From positions 62,001-126,000 of the forward strand of contig NZ_BJMN01000012.1 of the NCBI RefSeq assembly GCF_006539185.1: 64,000 bases of DNA. The letters run 5' to 3'. The notes below the pieces were generated by a model that saw only the letters and a list, made by a program, of their open reading frames with translations, ran no database searches and had not been told where the DNA came from. The translations under genes were made by a program, and so were the position numbers. Shown piece after piece: positions 17,715 to 26,080 of the stretch (its first letter is position 1; every line of letters starts with the position of its first letter). Source of the DNA: Streptomyces gardneri. GTDB lineage: Bacteria; Actinomycetota; Actinomycetes; Streptomycetales; Streptomycetaceae.

Positions 17715-19307
17715 CTACTCCCACTCGATGGTGCCCGGGGGCTTGCTCGTGACGTCGAGGACGACGCGGTTCACGTCGGCGACCTCGTTCGTGATGCGGG
17801 TCGAGATCTTGGCCAGCACCTCGTAGGGCAGACGCGACCAGTCGGCCGTCATCGCGTCCTCGGAGGAGACGGGGCGCAGCACGATCGGGTGACCGTAGGT
17901 GCGGCCGTCGCCCTGGACGCCCACGGAGCGGACATCGGCGAGCAGGACGACCGGGCACTGCCAGATCTCACGGTCGAGACCGGCCGCGGTGAGCTCCTCG
18001 CGGGCGATGGCGTCGGCCTCGCGCAGCAGGTCCAGGCGGTCCTTGGTGACCTCGCCGACGATGCGGATGCCGAGGCCGGGGCCGGGGAACGGCTGACGCT
18101 GGACGATCTCGTCGGGCAGGCCGAGCTCCTGGCCGACCATCCGGACCTCGTCCTTGAAGAGCTGGCGCAGCGGCTCGACGAGCTGGAACTCGATGTCGTC
18201 GGGGAGTCCGCCGACGTTGTGGTGCGACTTGATGTTGGCGGTGCCGGTACCGCCGCCGGACTCGACGATGTCCGGGTAGAGCGTGCCCTGGACGAGGAAC
18301 GCGACCTCGGGGCCCTCCTCCTGGAGGATCTCCAGCTGCGCCTGCTCGAAGACGCGGATGAACTCGCGGCCGATGATCTTCCGCTTGGTCTCCGGGTCGG
18401 AGACGCCGGCGAGCGCGTCGAGGAAGCGCTCCTGCGCGTCGACGACCTTCAGGTTGGCGCCGGTGGCGGCCACGAAGTCCTTCTCGACCTGCTCGGTCTC
18501 GCCCTTGCGCATCAGACCGTGGTCGACGTAGACGCAGGTGAGCTGCGAGCCGATGGCCTTCTGCACGAGCGCGGCGGCCACGGCGGAGTCGACGCCGCCG
18601 GAGAGACCGCAGATGGCGCGCTTGTCGCCGACCTGGGCGCGGATCGCCGCGACCTGCTCCTCGATCACGTTGCCCGTGGTCCAGCTGGGCTCGATGCCGG
18701 CGCCGCGGTAGAGGAAGTGCTCCAGGATCTGCTGGCCGTGCGTGGAGTGCAGCACCTCGGGGTGGTACTGGACGCCGTAGAGCTTCTTCTCGTCGTTCTC
18801 GAAGGCGGCGACCGGCACGACGTCGGTGGACGCGGTGACGGAGAAGCCCTCGGGGGCGGCGGAGCAGGCGTCGCCGTGCGACATCCACACGGACTGCTCG
18901 ACCGGGGTGCCCTCGAAGAGGGTCGAGCCGGCCTTGGAGACGTGCAGGCCGGTACGGCCGTACTCACGGGCGCCGGTGTTGTCGACGGTGCCACCGAGGG
19001 TCGTCGCCATCAGCTGGAAGCCGTAACACATACCGAAGACGGGGACGCCCGCCTCGAAGATCGCGCGGTCGAGGCGGGGAGCGCCTTCCGCGTACACGGA
19101 GGACGGGCCGCCGGAGAGGATGATCGCCTTCGGGTTCTTGGCCAGCATCTCGGCCACCGGCATGGTGGACGGGACGATCTCGCTGTAGACCCGGGCCTCA
19201 CGGACGCGGCGGGCGATGAGCTGGGCGTACTGGGCGCCGAAGTCGACAACGAGGACTACGTCCGGGTTGGAGACGTCGGGCGCGGCAGCGGGGGTCGCTG
19301 ATGACAC
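17715..19307 (-). CDS. guaA: GMP synthase (glutamine-hydrolysing)
   Basis: 530 residues from GTG 19307. The N-terminal class I glutamine amidotransferase has nucleophile Cys94 in FGMCYGFQ, with His182 and Glu184 in VQYHPEV. The ATP-pyrophosphatase domain carries PP-loop SGGVDS at 236-241; the C-terminal dimerisation domain ends [13 protein letters not shown], the classic GuaA terminus. It converts XMP to GMP with ATP and glutamine. The window also holds guaB (IMP to XMP) and guaB3, so much of guanylate synthesis is here but in separate transcripts. The upstream leader on this strand contains a GC hairpin (19330-19352). Confidence 0.97.
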   Translation of the reverse strand: MSSATPAAAPDVSNPDVVLVVDFGAQYAQLIARRVREARVYSEIVPSTMPVAEMLAKNPKAIILSGGPSSVYAEGAPRLDRAIFEAGVPVFGMCYGFQLMATTLGGTVDNTGAREYGRTGLHVSKAGSTLFEGTPVEQSVWMSHGDACSAAPEGFSVTASTDVVPVAAFENDEKKLYGVQYHPEVLHSTHGQQILEHFLYRGAGIEPSWTTGNVIEEQVAAIRAQVGDKRAICGLSGGVDSAVAAALVQKAIGSQLTCVYVDHGLMRKGETEQVEKDFVAATGANLKVVDAQERFLDALAGVSDPETKRKIIGREFIRVFEQAQLEILQEEGPEVAFLVQGTLYPDIVESGGGTGTANIKSHHNVGGLPDDIEFQLVEPLRQLFKDEVRMVGQELGLPDEIVQRQPFPGPGLGIRIVGEVTKDRLDLLREADAIAREELTAAGLDREIWQCPVVLLADVRSVGVQGDGRTYGHPIVLRPVSSEDAMTADWSRLPYEVLAKISTRITNEVADVNRVVLDVTSKPPGTIEWE

Positions 19308-19438
19308 TACGGCGGCCTTCCGGCGGTAGGAGGGGGTCCCCCGAAGGGGGGTGCTATTTGTCGATTCTACCGGCGCGCCGGTCGGACTTTTCGTCTCACC
19401 ATCCGAACCCGGGTTGGTCCCCGGTCCGCGGAGGGGTC

Positions 19439-19444
19439 CATACT
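19439..19444 (+). promoter_or_regulatory. Candidate -10 box for a leaderless leader-peptide transcript
   Basis: CATACT ends 6 bases before the leader ATG at 19451, so transcription would begin at or near that ATG. A TTGGTC upstream is a possible, loosely spaced -35 element. Confidence 0.4.
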
Positions 19445-19450
19445 GTCGCC

Positions 19451-19522
19451 ATGCGCAAGCTCTCGACCTTCGTCTTTACCTATGGCACCGGCCCGTCCGG
19501 CTGCCATGGTCGTGCTGCTTGA
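19451..19522 (+). CDS. Aromatic leader peptide upstream of chorismate mutase
   Basis: A 23-codon frame, [12 protein letters not shown] then [11 protein letters not shown] and stop. Three aromatic codons (Phe7, Phe9, Tyr11) fall within five residues, products of the pathway the next gene feeds. The only ribosome-like purine run (GGAGGGG) is ~17 bases upstream; a -10 box sits so close that a leaderless message is likely. It is followed by a strong terminator and then the chorismate mutase gene, the layout of a ribosome-mediated attenuator. Too short for homology; the call rests on position and composition. Confidence 0.6.
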   Translation: MRKLSTFVFTYGTGPSGCHGRAA

Positions 19523-19546
19523 GCAACTGACAAGCGACTTCCCAGG

Positions 19547-19584
19547 CGCCCCGGGCCGACAAGGCCCGGGGCGTTCTGTCGTTT
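19547..19584 (+). promoter_or_regulatory. Attenuator terminator before chorismate mutase
   Basis: Perfect 11-bp stem CGCCCCGGGCC/GGCCCGGGGCG (19547-19557 and 19563-19573) with a GACAA loop, then TTCTGTCGTTT. It lies between the leader stop (19522) and the gene start (19637). A second hairpin pairs ATGGCA (19482-19487) with TGCCAT (19502-19507) inside the leader frame. CGGCCCG (19489-19495) can alternatively pair with CGGGCCG (19552-19558) in the terminator's left arm, giving mutually exclusive folds. Confidence 0.6.
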
Positions 19585-19636
19585 CCGGGCCGTGTCGCCC
19601 CGGGGCTCCGCCCCCCGACACCCCGAGGAGCCCCGT

Positions 19637-19927
19637 ATGACCGCCATGACCCAGACCGAGAAGACCGGCGCCCGCACCGACGAGGCGGCGACGCTGATCG
19701 GTGGCGCCCGCGAGCGCATCGACTCCCTCGACGACCGGATCATCGGCCTCATCCAGGAGCGGATGGCCGTCTCGGCCGTCATCCAGGAGGCCCGGATCTC
19801 CTCCGGCGGCCGCCGGGTGAACCTGACCCGCGAGATGGAGGTCCTCGGTCACTACCGTGACGCGCTGGGCAAGCCCGGCACGGCCCTTGCGATGACCATG
19901 CTGGAGCTGTGCCGGGGCCGCATCTGA
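19637..19927 (+). CDS. Chorismate mutase, monofunctional AroQ type
   Basis: 96 residues; ATG preceded by GAGGAG at 19625-19630. The all-helical AroQ fold is evident: an Arg in the first helix (GARERIDSLDDRIIGLIQERMAVSAVIQEAR), then Arg and Glu positions in NLTREMEVLGHYRDALGKPG. Length matches the cytoplasmic actinobacterial type, and no signal peptide is present. It converts chorismate to prephenate, the first committed step to Phe and Tyr. Control is probably by the preceding leader-peptide attenuator. Confidence 0.92.
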   Translation: MTAMTQTEKTGARTDEAATLIGGARERIDSLDDRIIGLIQERMAVSAVIQEARISSGGRRVNLTREMEVLGHYRDALGKPGTALAMTMLELCRGRI

Positions 19928-20241
19928 GTTCGACCCCGCTCTCACCCGTACGGCGCGTGACCGGCCCCGACCCCGCTTCGTTGGTCCGGGTGTCCGTGCC
20001 AGCCAGGGGCGGGCCCGTAGAAACCACGCGTGGCTTCGCTGGGGCGTGTGGCGTACCTCCGGTGCGCCGTGGGACCTCGCACCAGCGCGTGTGATTGGGC
20101 AGCAGGGGACAGCAGCCCGGTCACCAGAAAGGGCGGTCGGTCCCGGGGACGCCCGGGGCCGGCCGCAACCGGTCGATCTCCCTCGTACACCCGTCCCCCG
20201 ACCTCCTCCCCCGCGCGGCGCGATCCCCCGGTGCCGACGCC

Positions 20242-20283
20242 AAGGGCCCCGTGCCGCGACCGGAATCGCGGCACGGGGCCCTT
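20242..20283. terminator. Strong terminator-like hairpin, transcript unassigned
   Basis: Perfect 18-bp stem (arms 20242-20259 and 20266-20283, AAGGGCCCCGTGCC...) with a CCGGAA loop and a following T. It is over 300 bases past the chorismate mutase stop, so it may end a separate transcript, or catch leftward read-through. Confidence 0.75.
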
Positions 20284-20304
20284 TCTCGTGGGCGATCCCC
20301 CAGC

Positions 20305-20318
20305 GTGACGCGCGTCAC
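20305..20318. promoter_or_regulatory. 14-bp perfect palindrome GTGACGCGCGTCAC
   Basis: Sits between two terminators. The GTGAC/GTCAC half-sites resemble Crp-type sites, but with a 4-base spacer instead of 6. Regulator unknown. Confidence 0.35.
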
Positions 20319-20392
20319 ACCAAGATCCTGTGCAACCGCTACAACCAATCCCGTCGGTCGCGGGTCATCTATGCAGCATCACCAAAAGCAGG

Positions 20393-20428
20393 AAAGGCGC
20401 TGCACTCGGAGGGGGGTGCAGCGCCTTT
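20393..20428. terminator. Intrinsic terminator with U tract
   Basis: Perfect 13-bp stem AAAGGCGCTGCAC/GTGCAGCGCCTTT with a 10-base loop. Reading rightward it ends in TTTTC, an unusually canonical terminator for this genome. Reading leftward it can serve the GMC oxidoreductase gene, which stops at 20487. Confidence 0.8.
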
Positions 20429-20430
20429 TC

Positions 20431-20500
20431 TCATGCCGTGCGTCTCATGCCGTGCGTCTCACGCCGGGCATGTCATGCCGTGCGTCTCACGCCTGGCCGT
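20431..20500. repeat. Five 14-bp tandem repeats at the end of the GMC gene
   Basis: Units TCATGCCGTGCGTC at 20431, 20445 and 20473 are identical. Variants at 20459 and 20487 begin TCACGCC. The GMC stop codon falls in the fifth unit, so the array is just outside and into the coding end. Confidence 0.75.
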
Positions 20501-22316
20501 CCGTCGCCTTCGCCTTCGGCGGGACCGTCGGGATTCCCAGGAACGGCAGCCGCAGGGCGCCGAAGGCCTCGGCCGGGACCGCGGGCGACTTCGGCTCGAC
20601 CGCCGCCACGCGTACGTACGCCTCCCCCTGCCGCGGCCGCGGGTCCTCTTCGCCCTTGTTCGGCCAGAACGACATCGCCCGCTCCGCCTGCGCCGTGATC
20701 GTCAGGGACGGGTTGACGCCGAGGTTGGCGGAGACGGTCGCCCCGTCGACGACGGAGATCCCGGGGTGCCCGAAGAGCCGGTGGTACGGGTCGATGACGC
20801 CGGACTCGGCGTCGGCGCCGATCGGGCAGCCGCCCAGGAAGTGGGCGGTGAGCGGGGTGCCCATCAGCTCGCCGATGTTGGAGCCGGCGAAGCCGTTGAT
20901 CTCCTCGGCGAGGAGGGTGGCGGCCTCGGTGGCCTCCGGGATCTGCACCGGGTTCGGCGCTCCGTGCCCCTGGCGGGCCGTGAGCAGGCCCTTTCCGATC
21001 CCGCCGGGCTTGCGGTAGGTCGTCAGGGAGTTGTCCAGGGACTGCATGACCAGACCGATGATGGTCCGCTCCGACCAGCGCCAGTTGGAGAGCGAGCGGG
21101 CGGCGAGCGTGGGGTGCTTGAGCACGTTGAGGAACCAGTTGCGCACCCGGTGGGCCCCGTAGGGCACCTGGAGGACGGTCATGCCGCCCATGGAGTTGGA
21201 GCCCTTGCCGTACCGGACCGGCTCGATGTGGGTGTTCGCGTCGGGGTGGATCGAGGAGGTGATGGCGACGCCCCGGGTGAAGTCGACCTTCTCCTTGCCG
21301 TGCTTCTTGCGGTAGCGCCGGTCGGTGGTCTGCGCGCCGACCAGGCCCTCGGAGTTGGTCCGGGTGAGCTCGCCGAGCCGCTGCGAGATCCGGGGCAGCA
21401 GGCCGCCGTCCTTCATCCGGTGCAGCAGGGTCTGCGTGCCGTACGTGCCGGCCGCGATCACCACGCGGCGGGCACGGAAGGTCCGGCCCTTCCCCTTCTT
21501 GCGGTTGTCGGTGGGGAGGGTCTGCACCGCGTAGCCGCCCCGCGAGTCCTCGGTGACGGTGACGACCGTGGTCATGGGGTGGACGGTGGCGCCCGCCTTC
21601 TCGGCGAGGTGGAGGTAGTTCTCGTTGAGGGTGTTCTTGGCGCCGTGGCGGCAGCCCGTCATGCACTCGCCGCACTCGGTGCAGGCACGCCGGGCGGGGC
21701 CCGCGCCGCCGAAGTACGGGTCGGCGACCTGGCCGCCCGGCTTCGCCTTCGAGGTGCCGTCGGCGTCGGCCCCGTCCCCGAAGAAGACCCCGACGGGCGC
21801 CATGTGGAAGGTGTCGCCGATGCCCATCGCCTGCGCGGCCGCCTTGAGGTGCACGTCCGAGGGGGTCGTCGTCGGGTTGAGCCGGACGCCGAGCATCCGC
21901 TGCGCCTGGTCGTAGTACGGCCGCAGCTCGTCCTGCCAGTCCGTGATGTCCTTCCACTGCGGGTCGTCGAAGAAGGGCTTCGGCGGTACGTAGAGGGTGT
22001 TGGCGTAGTTGAGGGAGCCGCCGCCCACGCCGGCGCCCGCGAGGACCATCACGTTGCCCAGCAGGTGGATGCGCTGGATGCCGTAGAGGCCGAGGGCGGG
22101 GGCCCACAGGAAGTTCTTCAGGTCCCAGGAGTTCTTCGGCAGGGACGCGGGGGTGAAGCGGCGGCCGGCCTCCAGGACACCGACCCGGTAGCCCTTCTCC
22201 GTGAGTCGCAGGGCGGTGACCGAACCGCCGAAGCCGGAGCCGACGACGAGGACGTCGTAGTCGTACGCGGCGTCCTCCGCCTGCTCCTGATTTTGGGTAG
22301 GGGGTACCGCGGTCAT
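20487..22316 (-). CDS. GMC oxidoreductase, cholesterol-oxidase-like
   Basis: 609 residues. The N-terminal FAD-binding motif is VLVVGSGFGGSVTALRL (about 23-39), followed by the ribityl-binding region GAGVGGGSLNYANT. A ferredoxin-like cluster CTECGECMTGCRHGAKNT (~215-232) is unusual for classical GMC enzymes but typical of the bacterial group with cholesterol oxidase/dehydrogenase annotation. The C-terminal GMC block includes FLGGCPIGAD and GVNPSLTITAQAERAM. It likely oxidises a hydroxyl of a sterol-like or other hydrophobic substrate with FAD. Lies 43 bases after succinic semialdehyde dehydrogenase on the same strand, probably one operon. Confidence 0.88.
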   Translation of the reverse strand: MTAVPPTQNQEQAEDAAYDYDVLVVGSGFGGSVTALRLTEKGYRVGVLEAGRRFTPASLPKNSWDLKNFLWAPALGLYGIQRIHLLGNVMVLAGAGVGGGSLNYANTLYVPPKPFFDDPQWKDITDWQDELRPYYDQAQRMLGVRLNPTTTPSDVHLKAAAQAMGIGDTFHMAPVGVFFGDGADADGTSKAKPGGQVADPYFGGAGPARRACTECGECMTGCRHGAKNTLNENYLHLAEKAGATVHPMTTVVTVTEDSRGGYAVQTLPTDNRKKGKGRTFRARRVVIAAGTYGTQTLLHRMKDGGLLPRISQRLGELTRTNSEGLVGAQTTDRRYRKKHGKEKVDFTRGVAITSSIHPDANTHIEPVRYGKGSNSMGGMTVLQVPYGAHRVRNWFLNVLKHPTLAARSLSNWRWSERTIIGLVMQSLDNSLTTYRKPGGIGKGLLTARQGHGAPNPVQIPEATEAATLLAEEINGFAGSNIGELMGTPLTAHFLGGCPIGADAESGVIDPYHRLFGHPGISVVDGATVSANLGVNPSLTITAQAERAMSFWPNKGEEDPRPRQGEAYVRVAAVEPKSPAVPAEAFGALRLPFLGIPTVPPKAKATDGQA

Positions 22317-22359
22317 GGCTCTCCTCGCACGAAAAAGGGACAGGTCGGGCGGCGCGTGG

Positions 22360-24024
22360 TCAGCGCAGGCGCAGGGCCTTCATCGCCTTCAGGGACAGGC
22401 TCATCACCGCGGCGTACTTCTCGTCGTCCATGCCGAAGGAGGGCGCGAGCGGCATCAGCCGCTGCTGGGCGACGGTCTGGGCCTCGGTGTACTTGAGGAT
22501 GCCCTCCGAGCCGTGGCGGCGGCCGAGACCGGAGTCCTTCATGCCGCCCATCGGGGACTGCACGCTGCCGTAGGCCGGCGCGTACCCCTCGTTGATGTTG
22601 ACGGTGCCGGTGCGCAGCCGGGCCGCGACGGCGTGGCCGCGGCGCGAGTCCTTGGTCCACACGGAGGAGTTGAGGCCGTACGGCGTGCCGTTGGCGAGCT
22701 CGATCACCTCGTCCTCGTCCGTGAAGCGGTAGACGGAGACGACCGGGCCGAAGGTCTCCTCGGAGCAGACGGCCATCGGGGCCTCGACGCCGTCGAGGAT
22801 GGTCGGCTCGTAGAAGAGGGGGCCGATGTCGGGGCGGGCGACGCCGCCGGCGACGAGCCTGGCGCCCTTGGCGACGGCCTCCTCGACGTGCTTCGTGACC
22901 GTCTCCAGCTGCCGGTCGCCGACGAGGGAGCCCATGTCCGCCCCGTACGCGAGGGAGCTGCCGAGCCGCATGGCCTTGGTGCGGGCGGCGAAGCGGTCGA
23001 GGAAGGCGTCGGCGATCGACTCGTGGACGTAGAGCCGCTCGATGGAGATGCAGAGCTGTCCGGCGGACGAGAAGCAGGCGCGGACGGCTCCGGCGGCGGC
23101 CTTCTCGATGTCGGCGTCCTTCAGGACGAGCATCGCGTTCTTGCCGCCGAGTTCGAGGGAGACGCCGACGAGCCGGGCGGCGGCGCCCTGGGCGACCTCG
23201 CGGCCGGTGCGGGTGGAGCCGGTGAACGAGACGTAGTCGGCGTGCTTGACGACCTCGGGGCCGACGACCGGGCCCTCGCCCAGGACGACCTGGAAGACCT
23301 CGGCGGGCAGCCCGGCCTCGATCAGCAGGTCGCGGGCCCAGAGCGCGGTGAGCGCGGTCTCGGTGTCGGGCTTCATGACGACCGCGTTGCCCGAGACGAA
23401 GGCGGGGAGCGCGTCGCCGACGGAGAGCTCCAGCGGGTAGTTCCACGGCGCGATCTGGCCGACGACCCCGCGCGGCTGGCGCAGCTCGGTGACCTTGGTG
23501 AGGGTCGGTACGACTCCGGTGTGGCGCTTGGCGCGCAGGTACGAGGCGGCCTTGCGGCCGTAGTGGCGGGCGGCGACGGCCACCGCCTGGACCTCCTCGT
23601 GGGCGTGCAGACGCGCCTTGCCCGTCTCCAGCTGGATGAGGTCGAGGACCTCGGACTGCCGCTGGAGGACGAGGTCGTGGAAGCGCAGGAGGACGGCGGC
23701 GCGGGCCTTGACCGGGGTGGCGGCCCAGGCGGTCTGGGCGGCACGCGCGCGCGTGAAGGCCTCGGCGACGTCCTCGGGGGTGGACTCGGGCAGCTCCGCC
23801 AGCCTCTCCCCGGTGAAGGGGGTGTGGTTGGCGGTCCGGCCGGAGCCGACGACGCCACGGGTGAGGCGGGCGACCACCTCGGGCGTCACGACGTCGGTGG
23901 CGGTCCGCACGCCGGCGGGCGCGGGCGCGACCGGGTTGGTCGCGCCGGCGGGCGCGGCCGCTCCGCCCTTCGCGGCGGGGGCGTCGGGAACCGAGAGGGC
24001 GGCGGGGGCCTGCGAGTCCGTCAT
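22360..24024 (-). CDS. Succinic semialdehyde dehydrogenase (NAD(P)+)
   Basis: 554 residues, aldehyde dehydrogenase fold. The first ~45 residues are an Ala/Pro-rich extension. Conserved blocks: APWNYPLELSVGDALPAF, FTGSTRTGREVA (NAD(P) pocket), catalytic Glu in VSLELGGKNAM and catalytic Cys in SAGQLCISIERLYV. It matches the actinobacterial gabD2-like group, so it should oxidise succinic semialdehyde to succinate (GABA shunt or C4 semialdehydes). Two palindromes with a TGATCA core precede the gene. Probably transcribed with the GMC oxidoreductase. Confidence 0.88.
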   Translation of the reverse strand: MTDSQAPAALSVPDAPAAKGGAAAPAGATNPVAPAPAGVRTATDVVTPEVVARLTRGVVGSGRTANHTPFTGERLAELPESTPEDVAEAFTRARAAQTAWAATPVKARAAVLLRFHDLVLQRQSEVLDLIQLETGKARLHAHEEVQAVAVAARHYGRKAASYLRAKRHTGVVPTLTKVTELRQPRGVVGQIAPWNYPLELSVGDALPAFVSGNAVVMKPDTETALTALWARDLLIEAGLPAEVFQVVLGEGPVVGPEVVKHADYVSFTGSTRTGREVAQGAAARLVGVSLELGGKNAMLVLKDADIEKAAAGAVRACFSSAGQLCISIERLYVHESIADAFLDRFAARTKAMRLGSSLAYGADMGSLVGDRQLETVTKHVEEAVAKGARLVAGGVARPDIGPLFYEPTILDGVEAPMAVCSEETFGPVVSVYRFTDEDEVIELANGTPYGLNSSVWTKDSRRGHAVAARLRTGTVNINEGYAPAYGSVQSPMGGMKDSGLGRRHGSEGILKYTEAQTVAQQRLMPLAPSFGMDDEKYAAVMSLSLKAMKALRLR

Positions 24025-24098
24025 GAGGGCGAGCGTAGGCGGCGTTCCGCCCTTTGGGTACCCGTCGGTAATGCGTTTTCACCGGGCGCACACATCAC

Positions 24099-24137
24099 GC
24101 CAGTGATCACTGGCATATAAGCCCTGATCAGGGGCTT
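24099..24137. promoter_or_regulatory. Two adjacent TGATCA-centred palindromes upstream of the dehydrogenase
   Basis: GCCAGTGATCACTGGC (24099-24114) is a perfect 16-bp palindrome. AAGCCCTGATCAGGGGCTT (24119-24137) is near-perfect and shares the centre. They lie 75-115 bases upstream of the ATG at 24024, fitting an operator pair for a dimeric regulator not encoded here. The second could also help terminate the kinase transcript. Confidence 0.55.
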
Positions 24138-24193
24138 ACGGCTGCCGGAGGCCGGGCAAGGCCTCGCGAGGAGATTTCGGCCCGGCCGCTCGG

Positions 24194-25945
24194 TCACTCC
24201 CCCGGCGCGCGCCAGTGCTGGACCACGATGTCGAACTGCTCGCGGGTGGTCTCCCAGCTCGACTCCGGTGACGACATGTACAGGGCGTACTCCGTGCCGT
24301 CGTCCTCGTAGTACATGAGGTCGATCGCGTGCCGCGGCCCGGGGAAGTCCTTCCTCTCGGTCCAGCTGAACTCCCACTGGCAGGAGAGGACCTGGTCGCG
24401 GTAGGTGACCTGGCCGAGCTTGATCCGCGTGTAGTCCATCCGCTTCTCCAGGACGCGCTCCAGGTCGAGGGCGTGCATGTACGGATTCTCGAAGTCGGGC
24501 TTCCGGTCGATGCTGATCCGGATGCGGTGCTTGCCGTTGTCCGGGGTGTAGTCGATCTGGTCGCCCTCCTTCTGGCGCTTCCAGCCGTCCGGTACGAGAA
24601 GGCTGAAGCCCGCAGGGTCGTCGACGCGGTGCCAGCCGTCCGGGACGGGTGCTTCCTTGCCCTGGGTGGCGGGGGCGGTGGCCGTGGGCCGTCCGCCGTT
24701 GGCGTGCGGGTTGTCGCTCTTGTAGTTCATGGCCGCGAAGACGGCGCCGCCCGCGACGAGACCGGCGACCAGGGCCGCGGGGACGACGGTGCGCCAGCGG
24801 CCCCGGCCGGAGGAGGACGACGAGGGGGCGGGTGCCGGGGTGGACGCGGACGGCACCACGGTCGGCGGGGAAGCGGCGGGTTGGTGCGGGGCGGACTCGG
24901 ATCCCTGCGGCGGGTGGGGCCACTGGGCGGTACGGACCGGACCGGACGGGCGCGAGGAATCCGTCGGACCCGCGGCGTTCTTCGTGCCCGCTCCGCCGTC
25001 CTCCTCCTCGCTCAGCTCGACCAGGTCGAAACCGAGCACGCTCGGCGTCGGGTCCAGGTCCTCCCGCGCCACGCGCTGGGTCGGCACGTACGCCTGCGCC
25101 GTCTGCGGCGTCCGTCCCTCCATCGCGTCGAGCAGCATCCGCTCGGCCTCTTCCGCGCGCGGCCGGTGCTCCGGCTCCTTGCGCAGCAGCGCCACGATGA
25201 CGGGCGCGAGCGGCCCCGCCTTCTCCGGGTACGGCGGCTCCTCCGTCACCACGGCCTGCATCGTGCTGATCGGGGAGGTCCGGCGGAACGGCGAGGTGCC
25301 CTCCACCGCCGTGTACAGCGTGGCCCCGAGGGACCAGAGGTCGGAGGCGGGACCGGGATCTCCGCCCCGTACCCGCTCGGGCGCCAGATAGTCGATGGAG
25401 CCGACGATCTCCCCGGTCCGCGTGATCGTCGAGTCCCCCTCGATCGCCGCGATCCCGAAGTCCGTGATCAGCACGCGCCCGTCCCGCGCCAGCAGGACGT
25501 TGCCCGGCTTGACGTCCCGGTGCAGCACCCCGGCCGCGTGCGCGGCCCGCAGCGCGCCGAGGACGTGCAGCCCGACCCTGGCCGCCTCGCGCGGCTCGAT
25601 CGCCCCCGACTCCTTGGCGGCGTCGGCGAGCGAGGGCCCGTCGACGTACTGCATGACGATCCACGGACGGCTGTCGTGCTCCAGGACGTCGTGGACGGTG
25701 ACCACGCCCGGGTGGGTGATCCGCGCGGCGGCCCGCGCTTCCTTCTGCGTCCGCGCGTGCAGCACGAGCCGGTCGGCCTCCGCCACGAAGCGACCCGCCG
25801 TCAGCTCCTTCACCGCGACCACGCGGTGCAGTACCTCGTCGTGGGCGCGCCAGACCTTGCCCATGCCGCCGCGCCCGATGCACTCGCCGAGCCGGTAACG
25901 ACCCGCGAGCAACAGCCCCGCCCCTGTGCTCTGAGAATGTTCCAC
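24194..25945 (-). CDS. Receptor-type Ser/Thr protein kinase (PknB-like) with extracytoplasmic sensor
   Basis: 583 residues. The kinase domain is about 16-275: Gly-rich loop GRGGMGKV, Lys46 in VAVKEL, Asp144 in HRDVKPGN, DFG at 162-164, APE at 188-190; all catalytic residues are present. A Ser/Pro/Glu-rich juxtamembrane linker (280-384) is followed by one helix (~385-407). The extracytoplasmic domain (435-583, GWHRVDDPAGFSLLVPDGWKR...) resembles PsbP/Mog1-like folds, not PASTA repeats. Its layout and sensor are shared with the two kinase genes upstream on the same strand, so this is a tandem paralogue set. Ligand unknown. Confidence 0.92.
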   Translation of the reverse strand: MEHSQSTGAGLLLAGRYRLGECIGRGGMGKVWRAHDEVLHRVVAVKELTAGRFVAEADRLVLHARTQKEARAAARITHPGVVTVHDVLEHDSRPWIVMQYVDGPSLADAAKESGAIEPREAARVGLHVLGALRAAHAAGVLHRDVKPGNVLLARDGRVLITDFGIAAIEGDSTITRTGEIVGSIDYLAPERVRGGDPGPASDLWSLGATLYTAVEGTSPFRRTSPISTMQAVVTEEPPYPEKAGPLAPVIVALLRKEPEHRPRAEEAERMLLDAMEGRTPQTAQAYVPTQRVAREDLDPTPSVLGFDLVELSEEEDGGAGTKNAAGPTDSSRPSGPVRTAQWPHPPQGSESAPHQPAASPPTVVPSASTPAPAPSSSSSGRGRWRTVVPAALVAGLVAGGAVFAAMNYKSDNPHANGGRPTATAPATQGKEAPVPDGWHRVDDPAGFSLLVPDGWKRQKEGDQIDYTPDNGKHRIRISIDRKPDFENPYMHALDLERVLEKRMDYTRIKLGQVTYRDQVLSCQWEFSWTERKDFPGPRHAIDLMYYEDDGTEYALYMSSPESSWETTREQFDIVVQHWRAPGE

Positions 25946-26080
25946 TTGCCCCCGCCCGTTCCTTCGGATGCCAGGTTACGGAGGGGGGCACGGGGTGCGT
26001 AACCTCGGGGCCGTCATAGGAACAGCACTGTGACCGGGGGCCGATGGGCATTCCGGGCACCCCCGCCTCCCCGGCCCCGC

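Larger units (their letters stand above)
19928..20486. other. 559-bp region without a recognised gene
   Basis: Between chorismate mutase (rightward) and the GMC oxidoreductase (leftward). It holds two perfect terminator-like hairpins, a 14-bp palindrome and a run of 14-bp repeats, listed separately. No frame has convincing coding character. A small non-coding RNA is possible, most simply one ending at the 20393-20428 hairpin. Confidence 0.6.

Noticed and set aside
16770..19301. 843-codon frame antisense to the aldolase and guaA
   Set aside because: Runs through two unrelated real genes and their terminator; no ribosome site; composition is typical of antisense frames.
19928..20330. tRNA or known structural RNA gene
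   Set aside because: No cloverleaf with T-arm GTTCRA and acceptor pairing, and no recognisable SRP, 6S or RNase P core.
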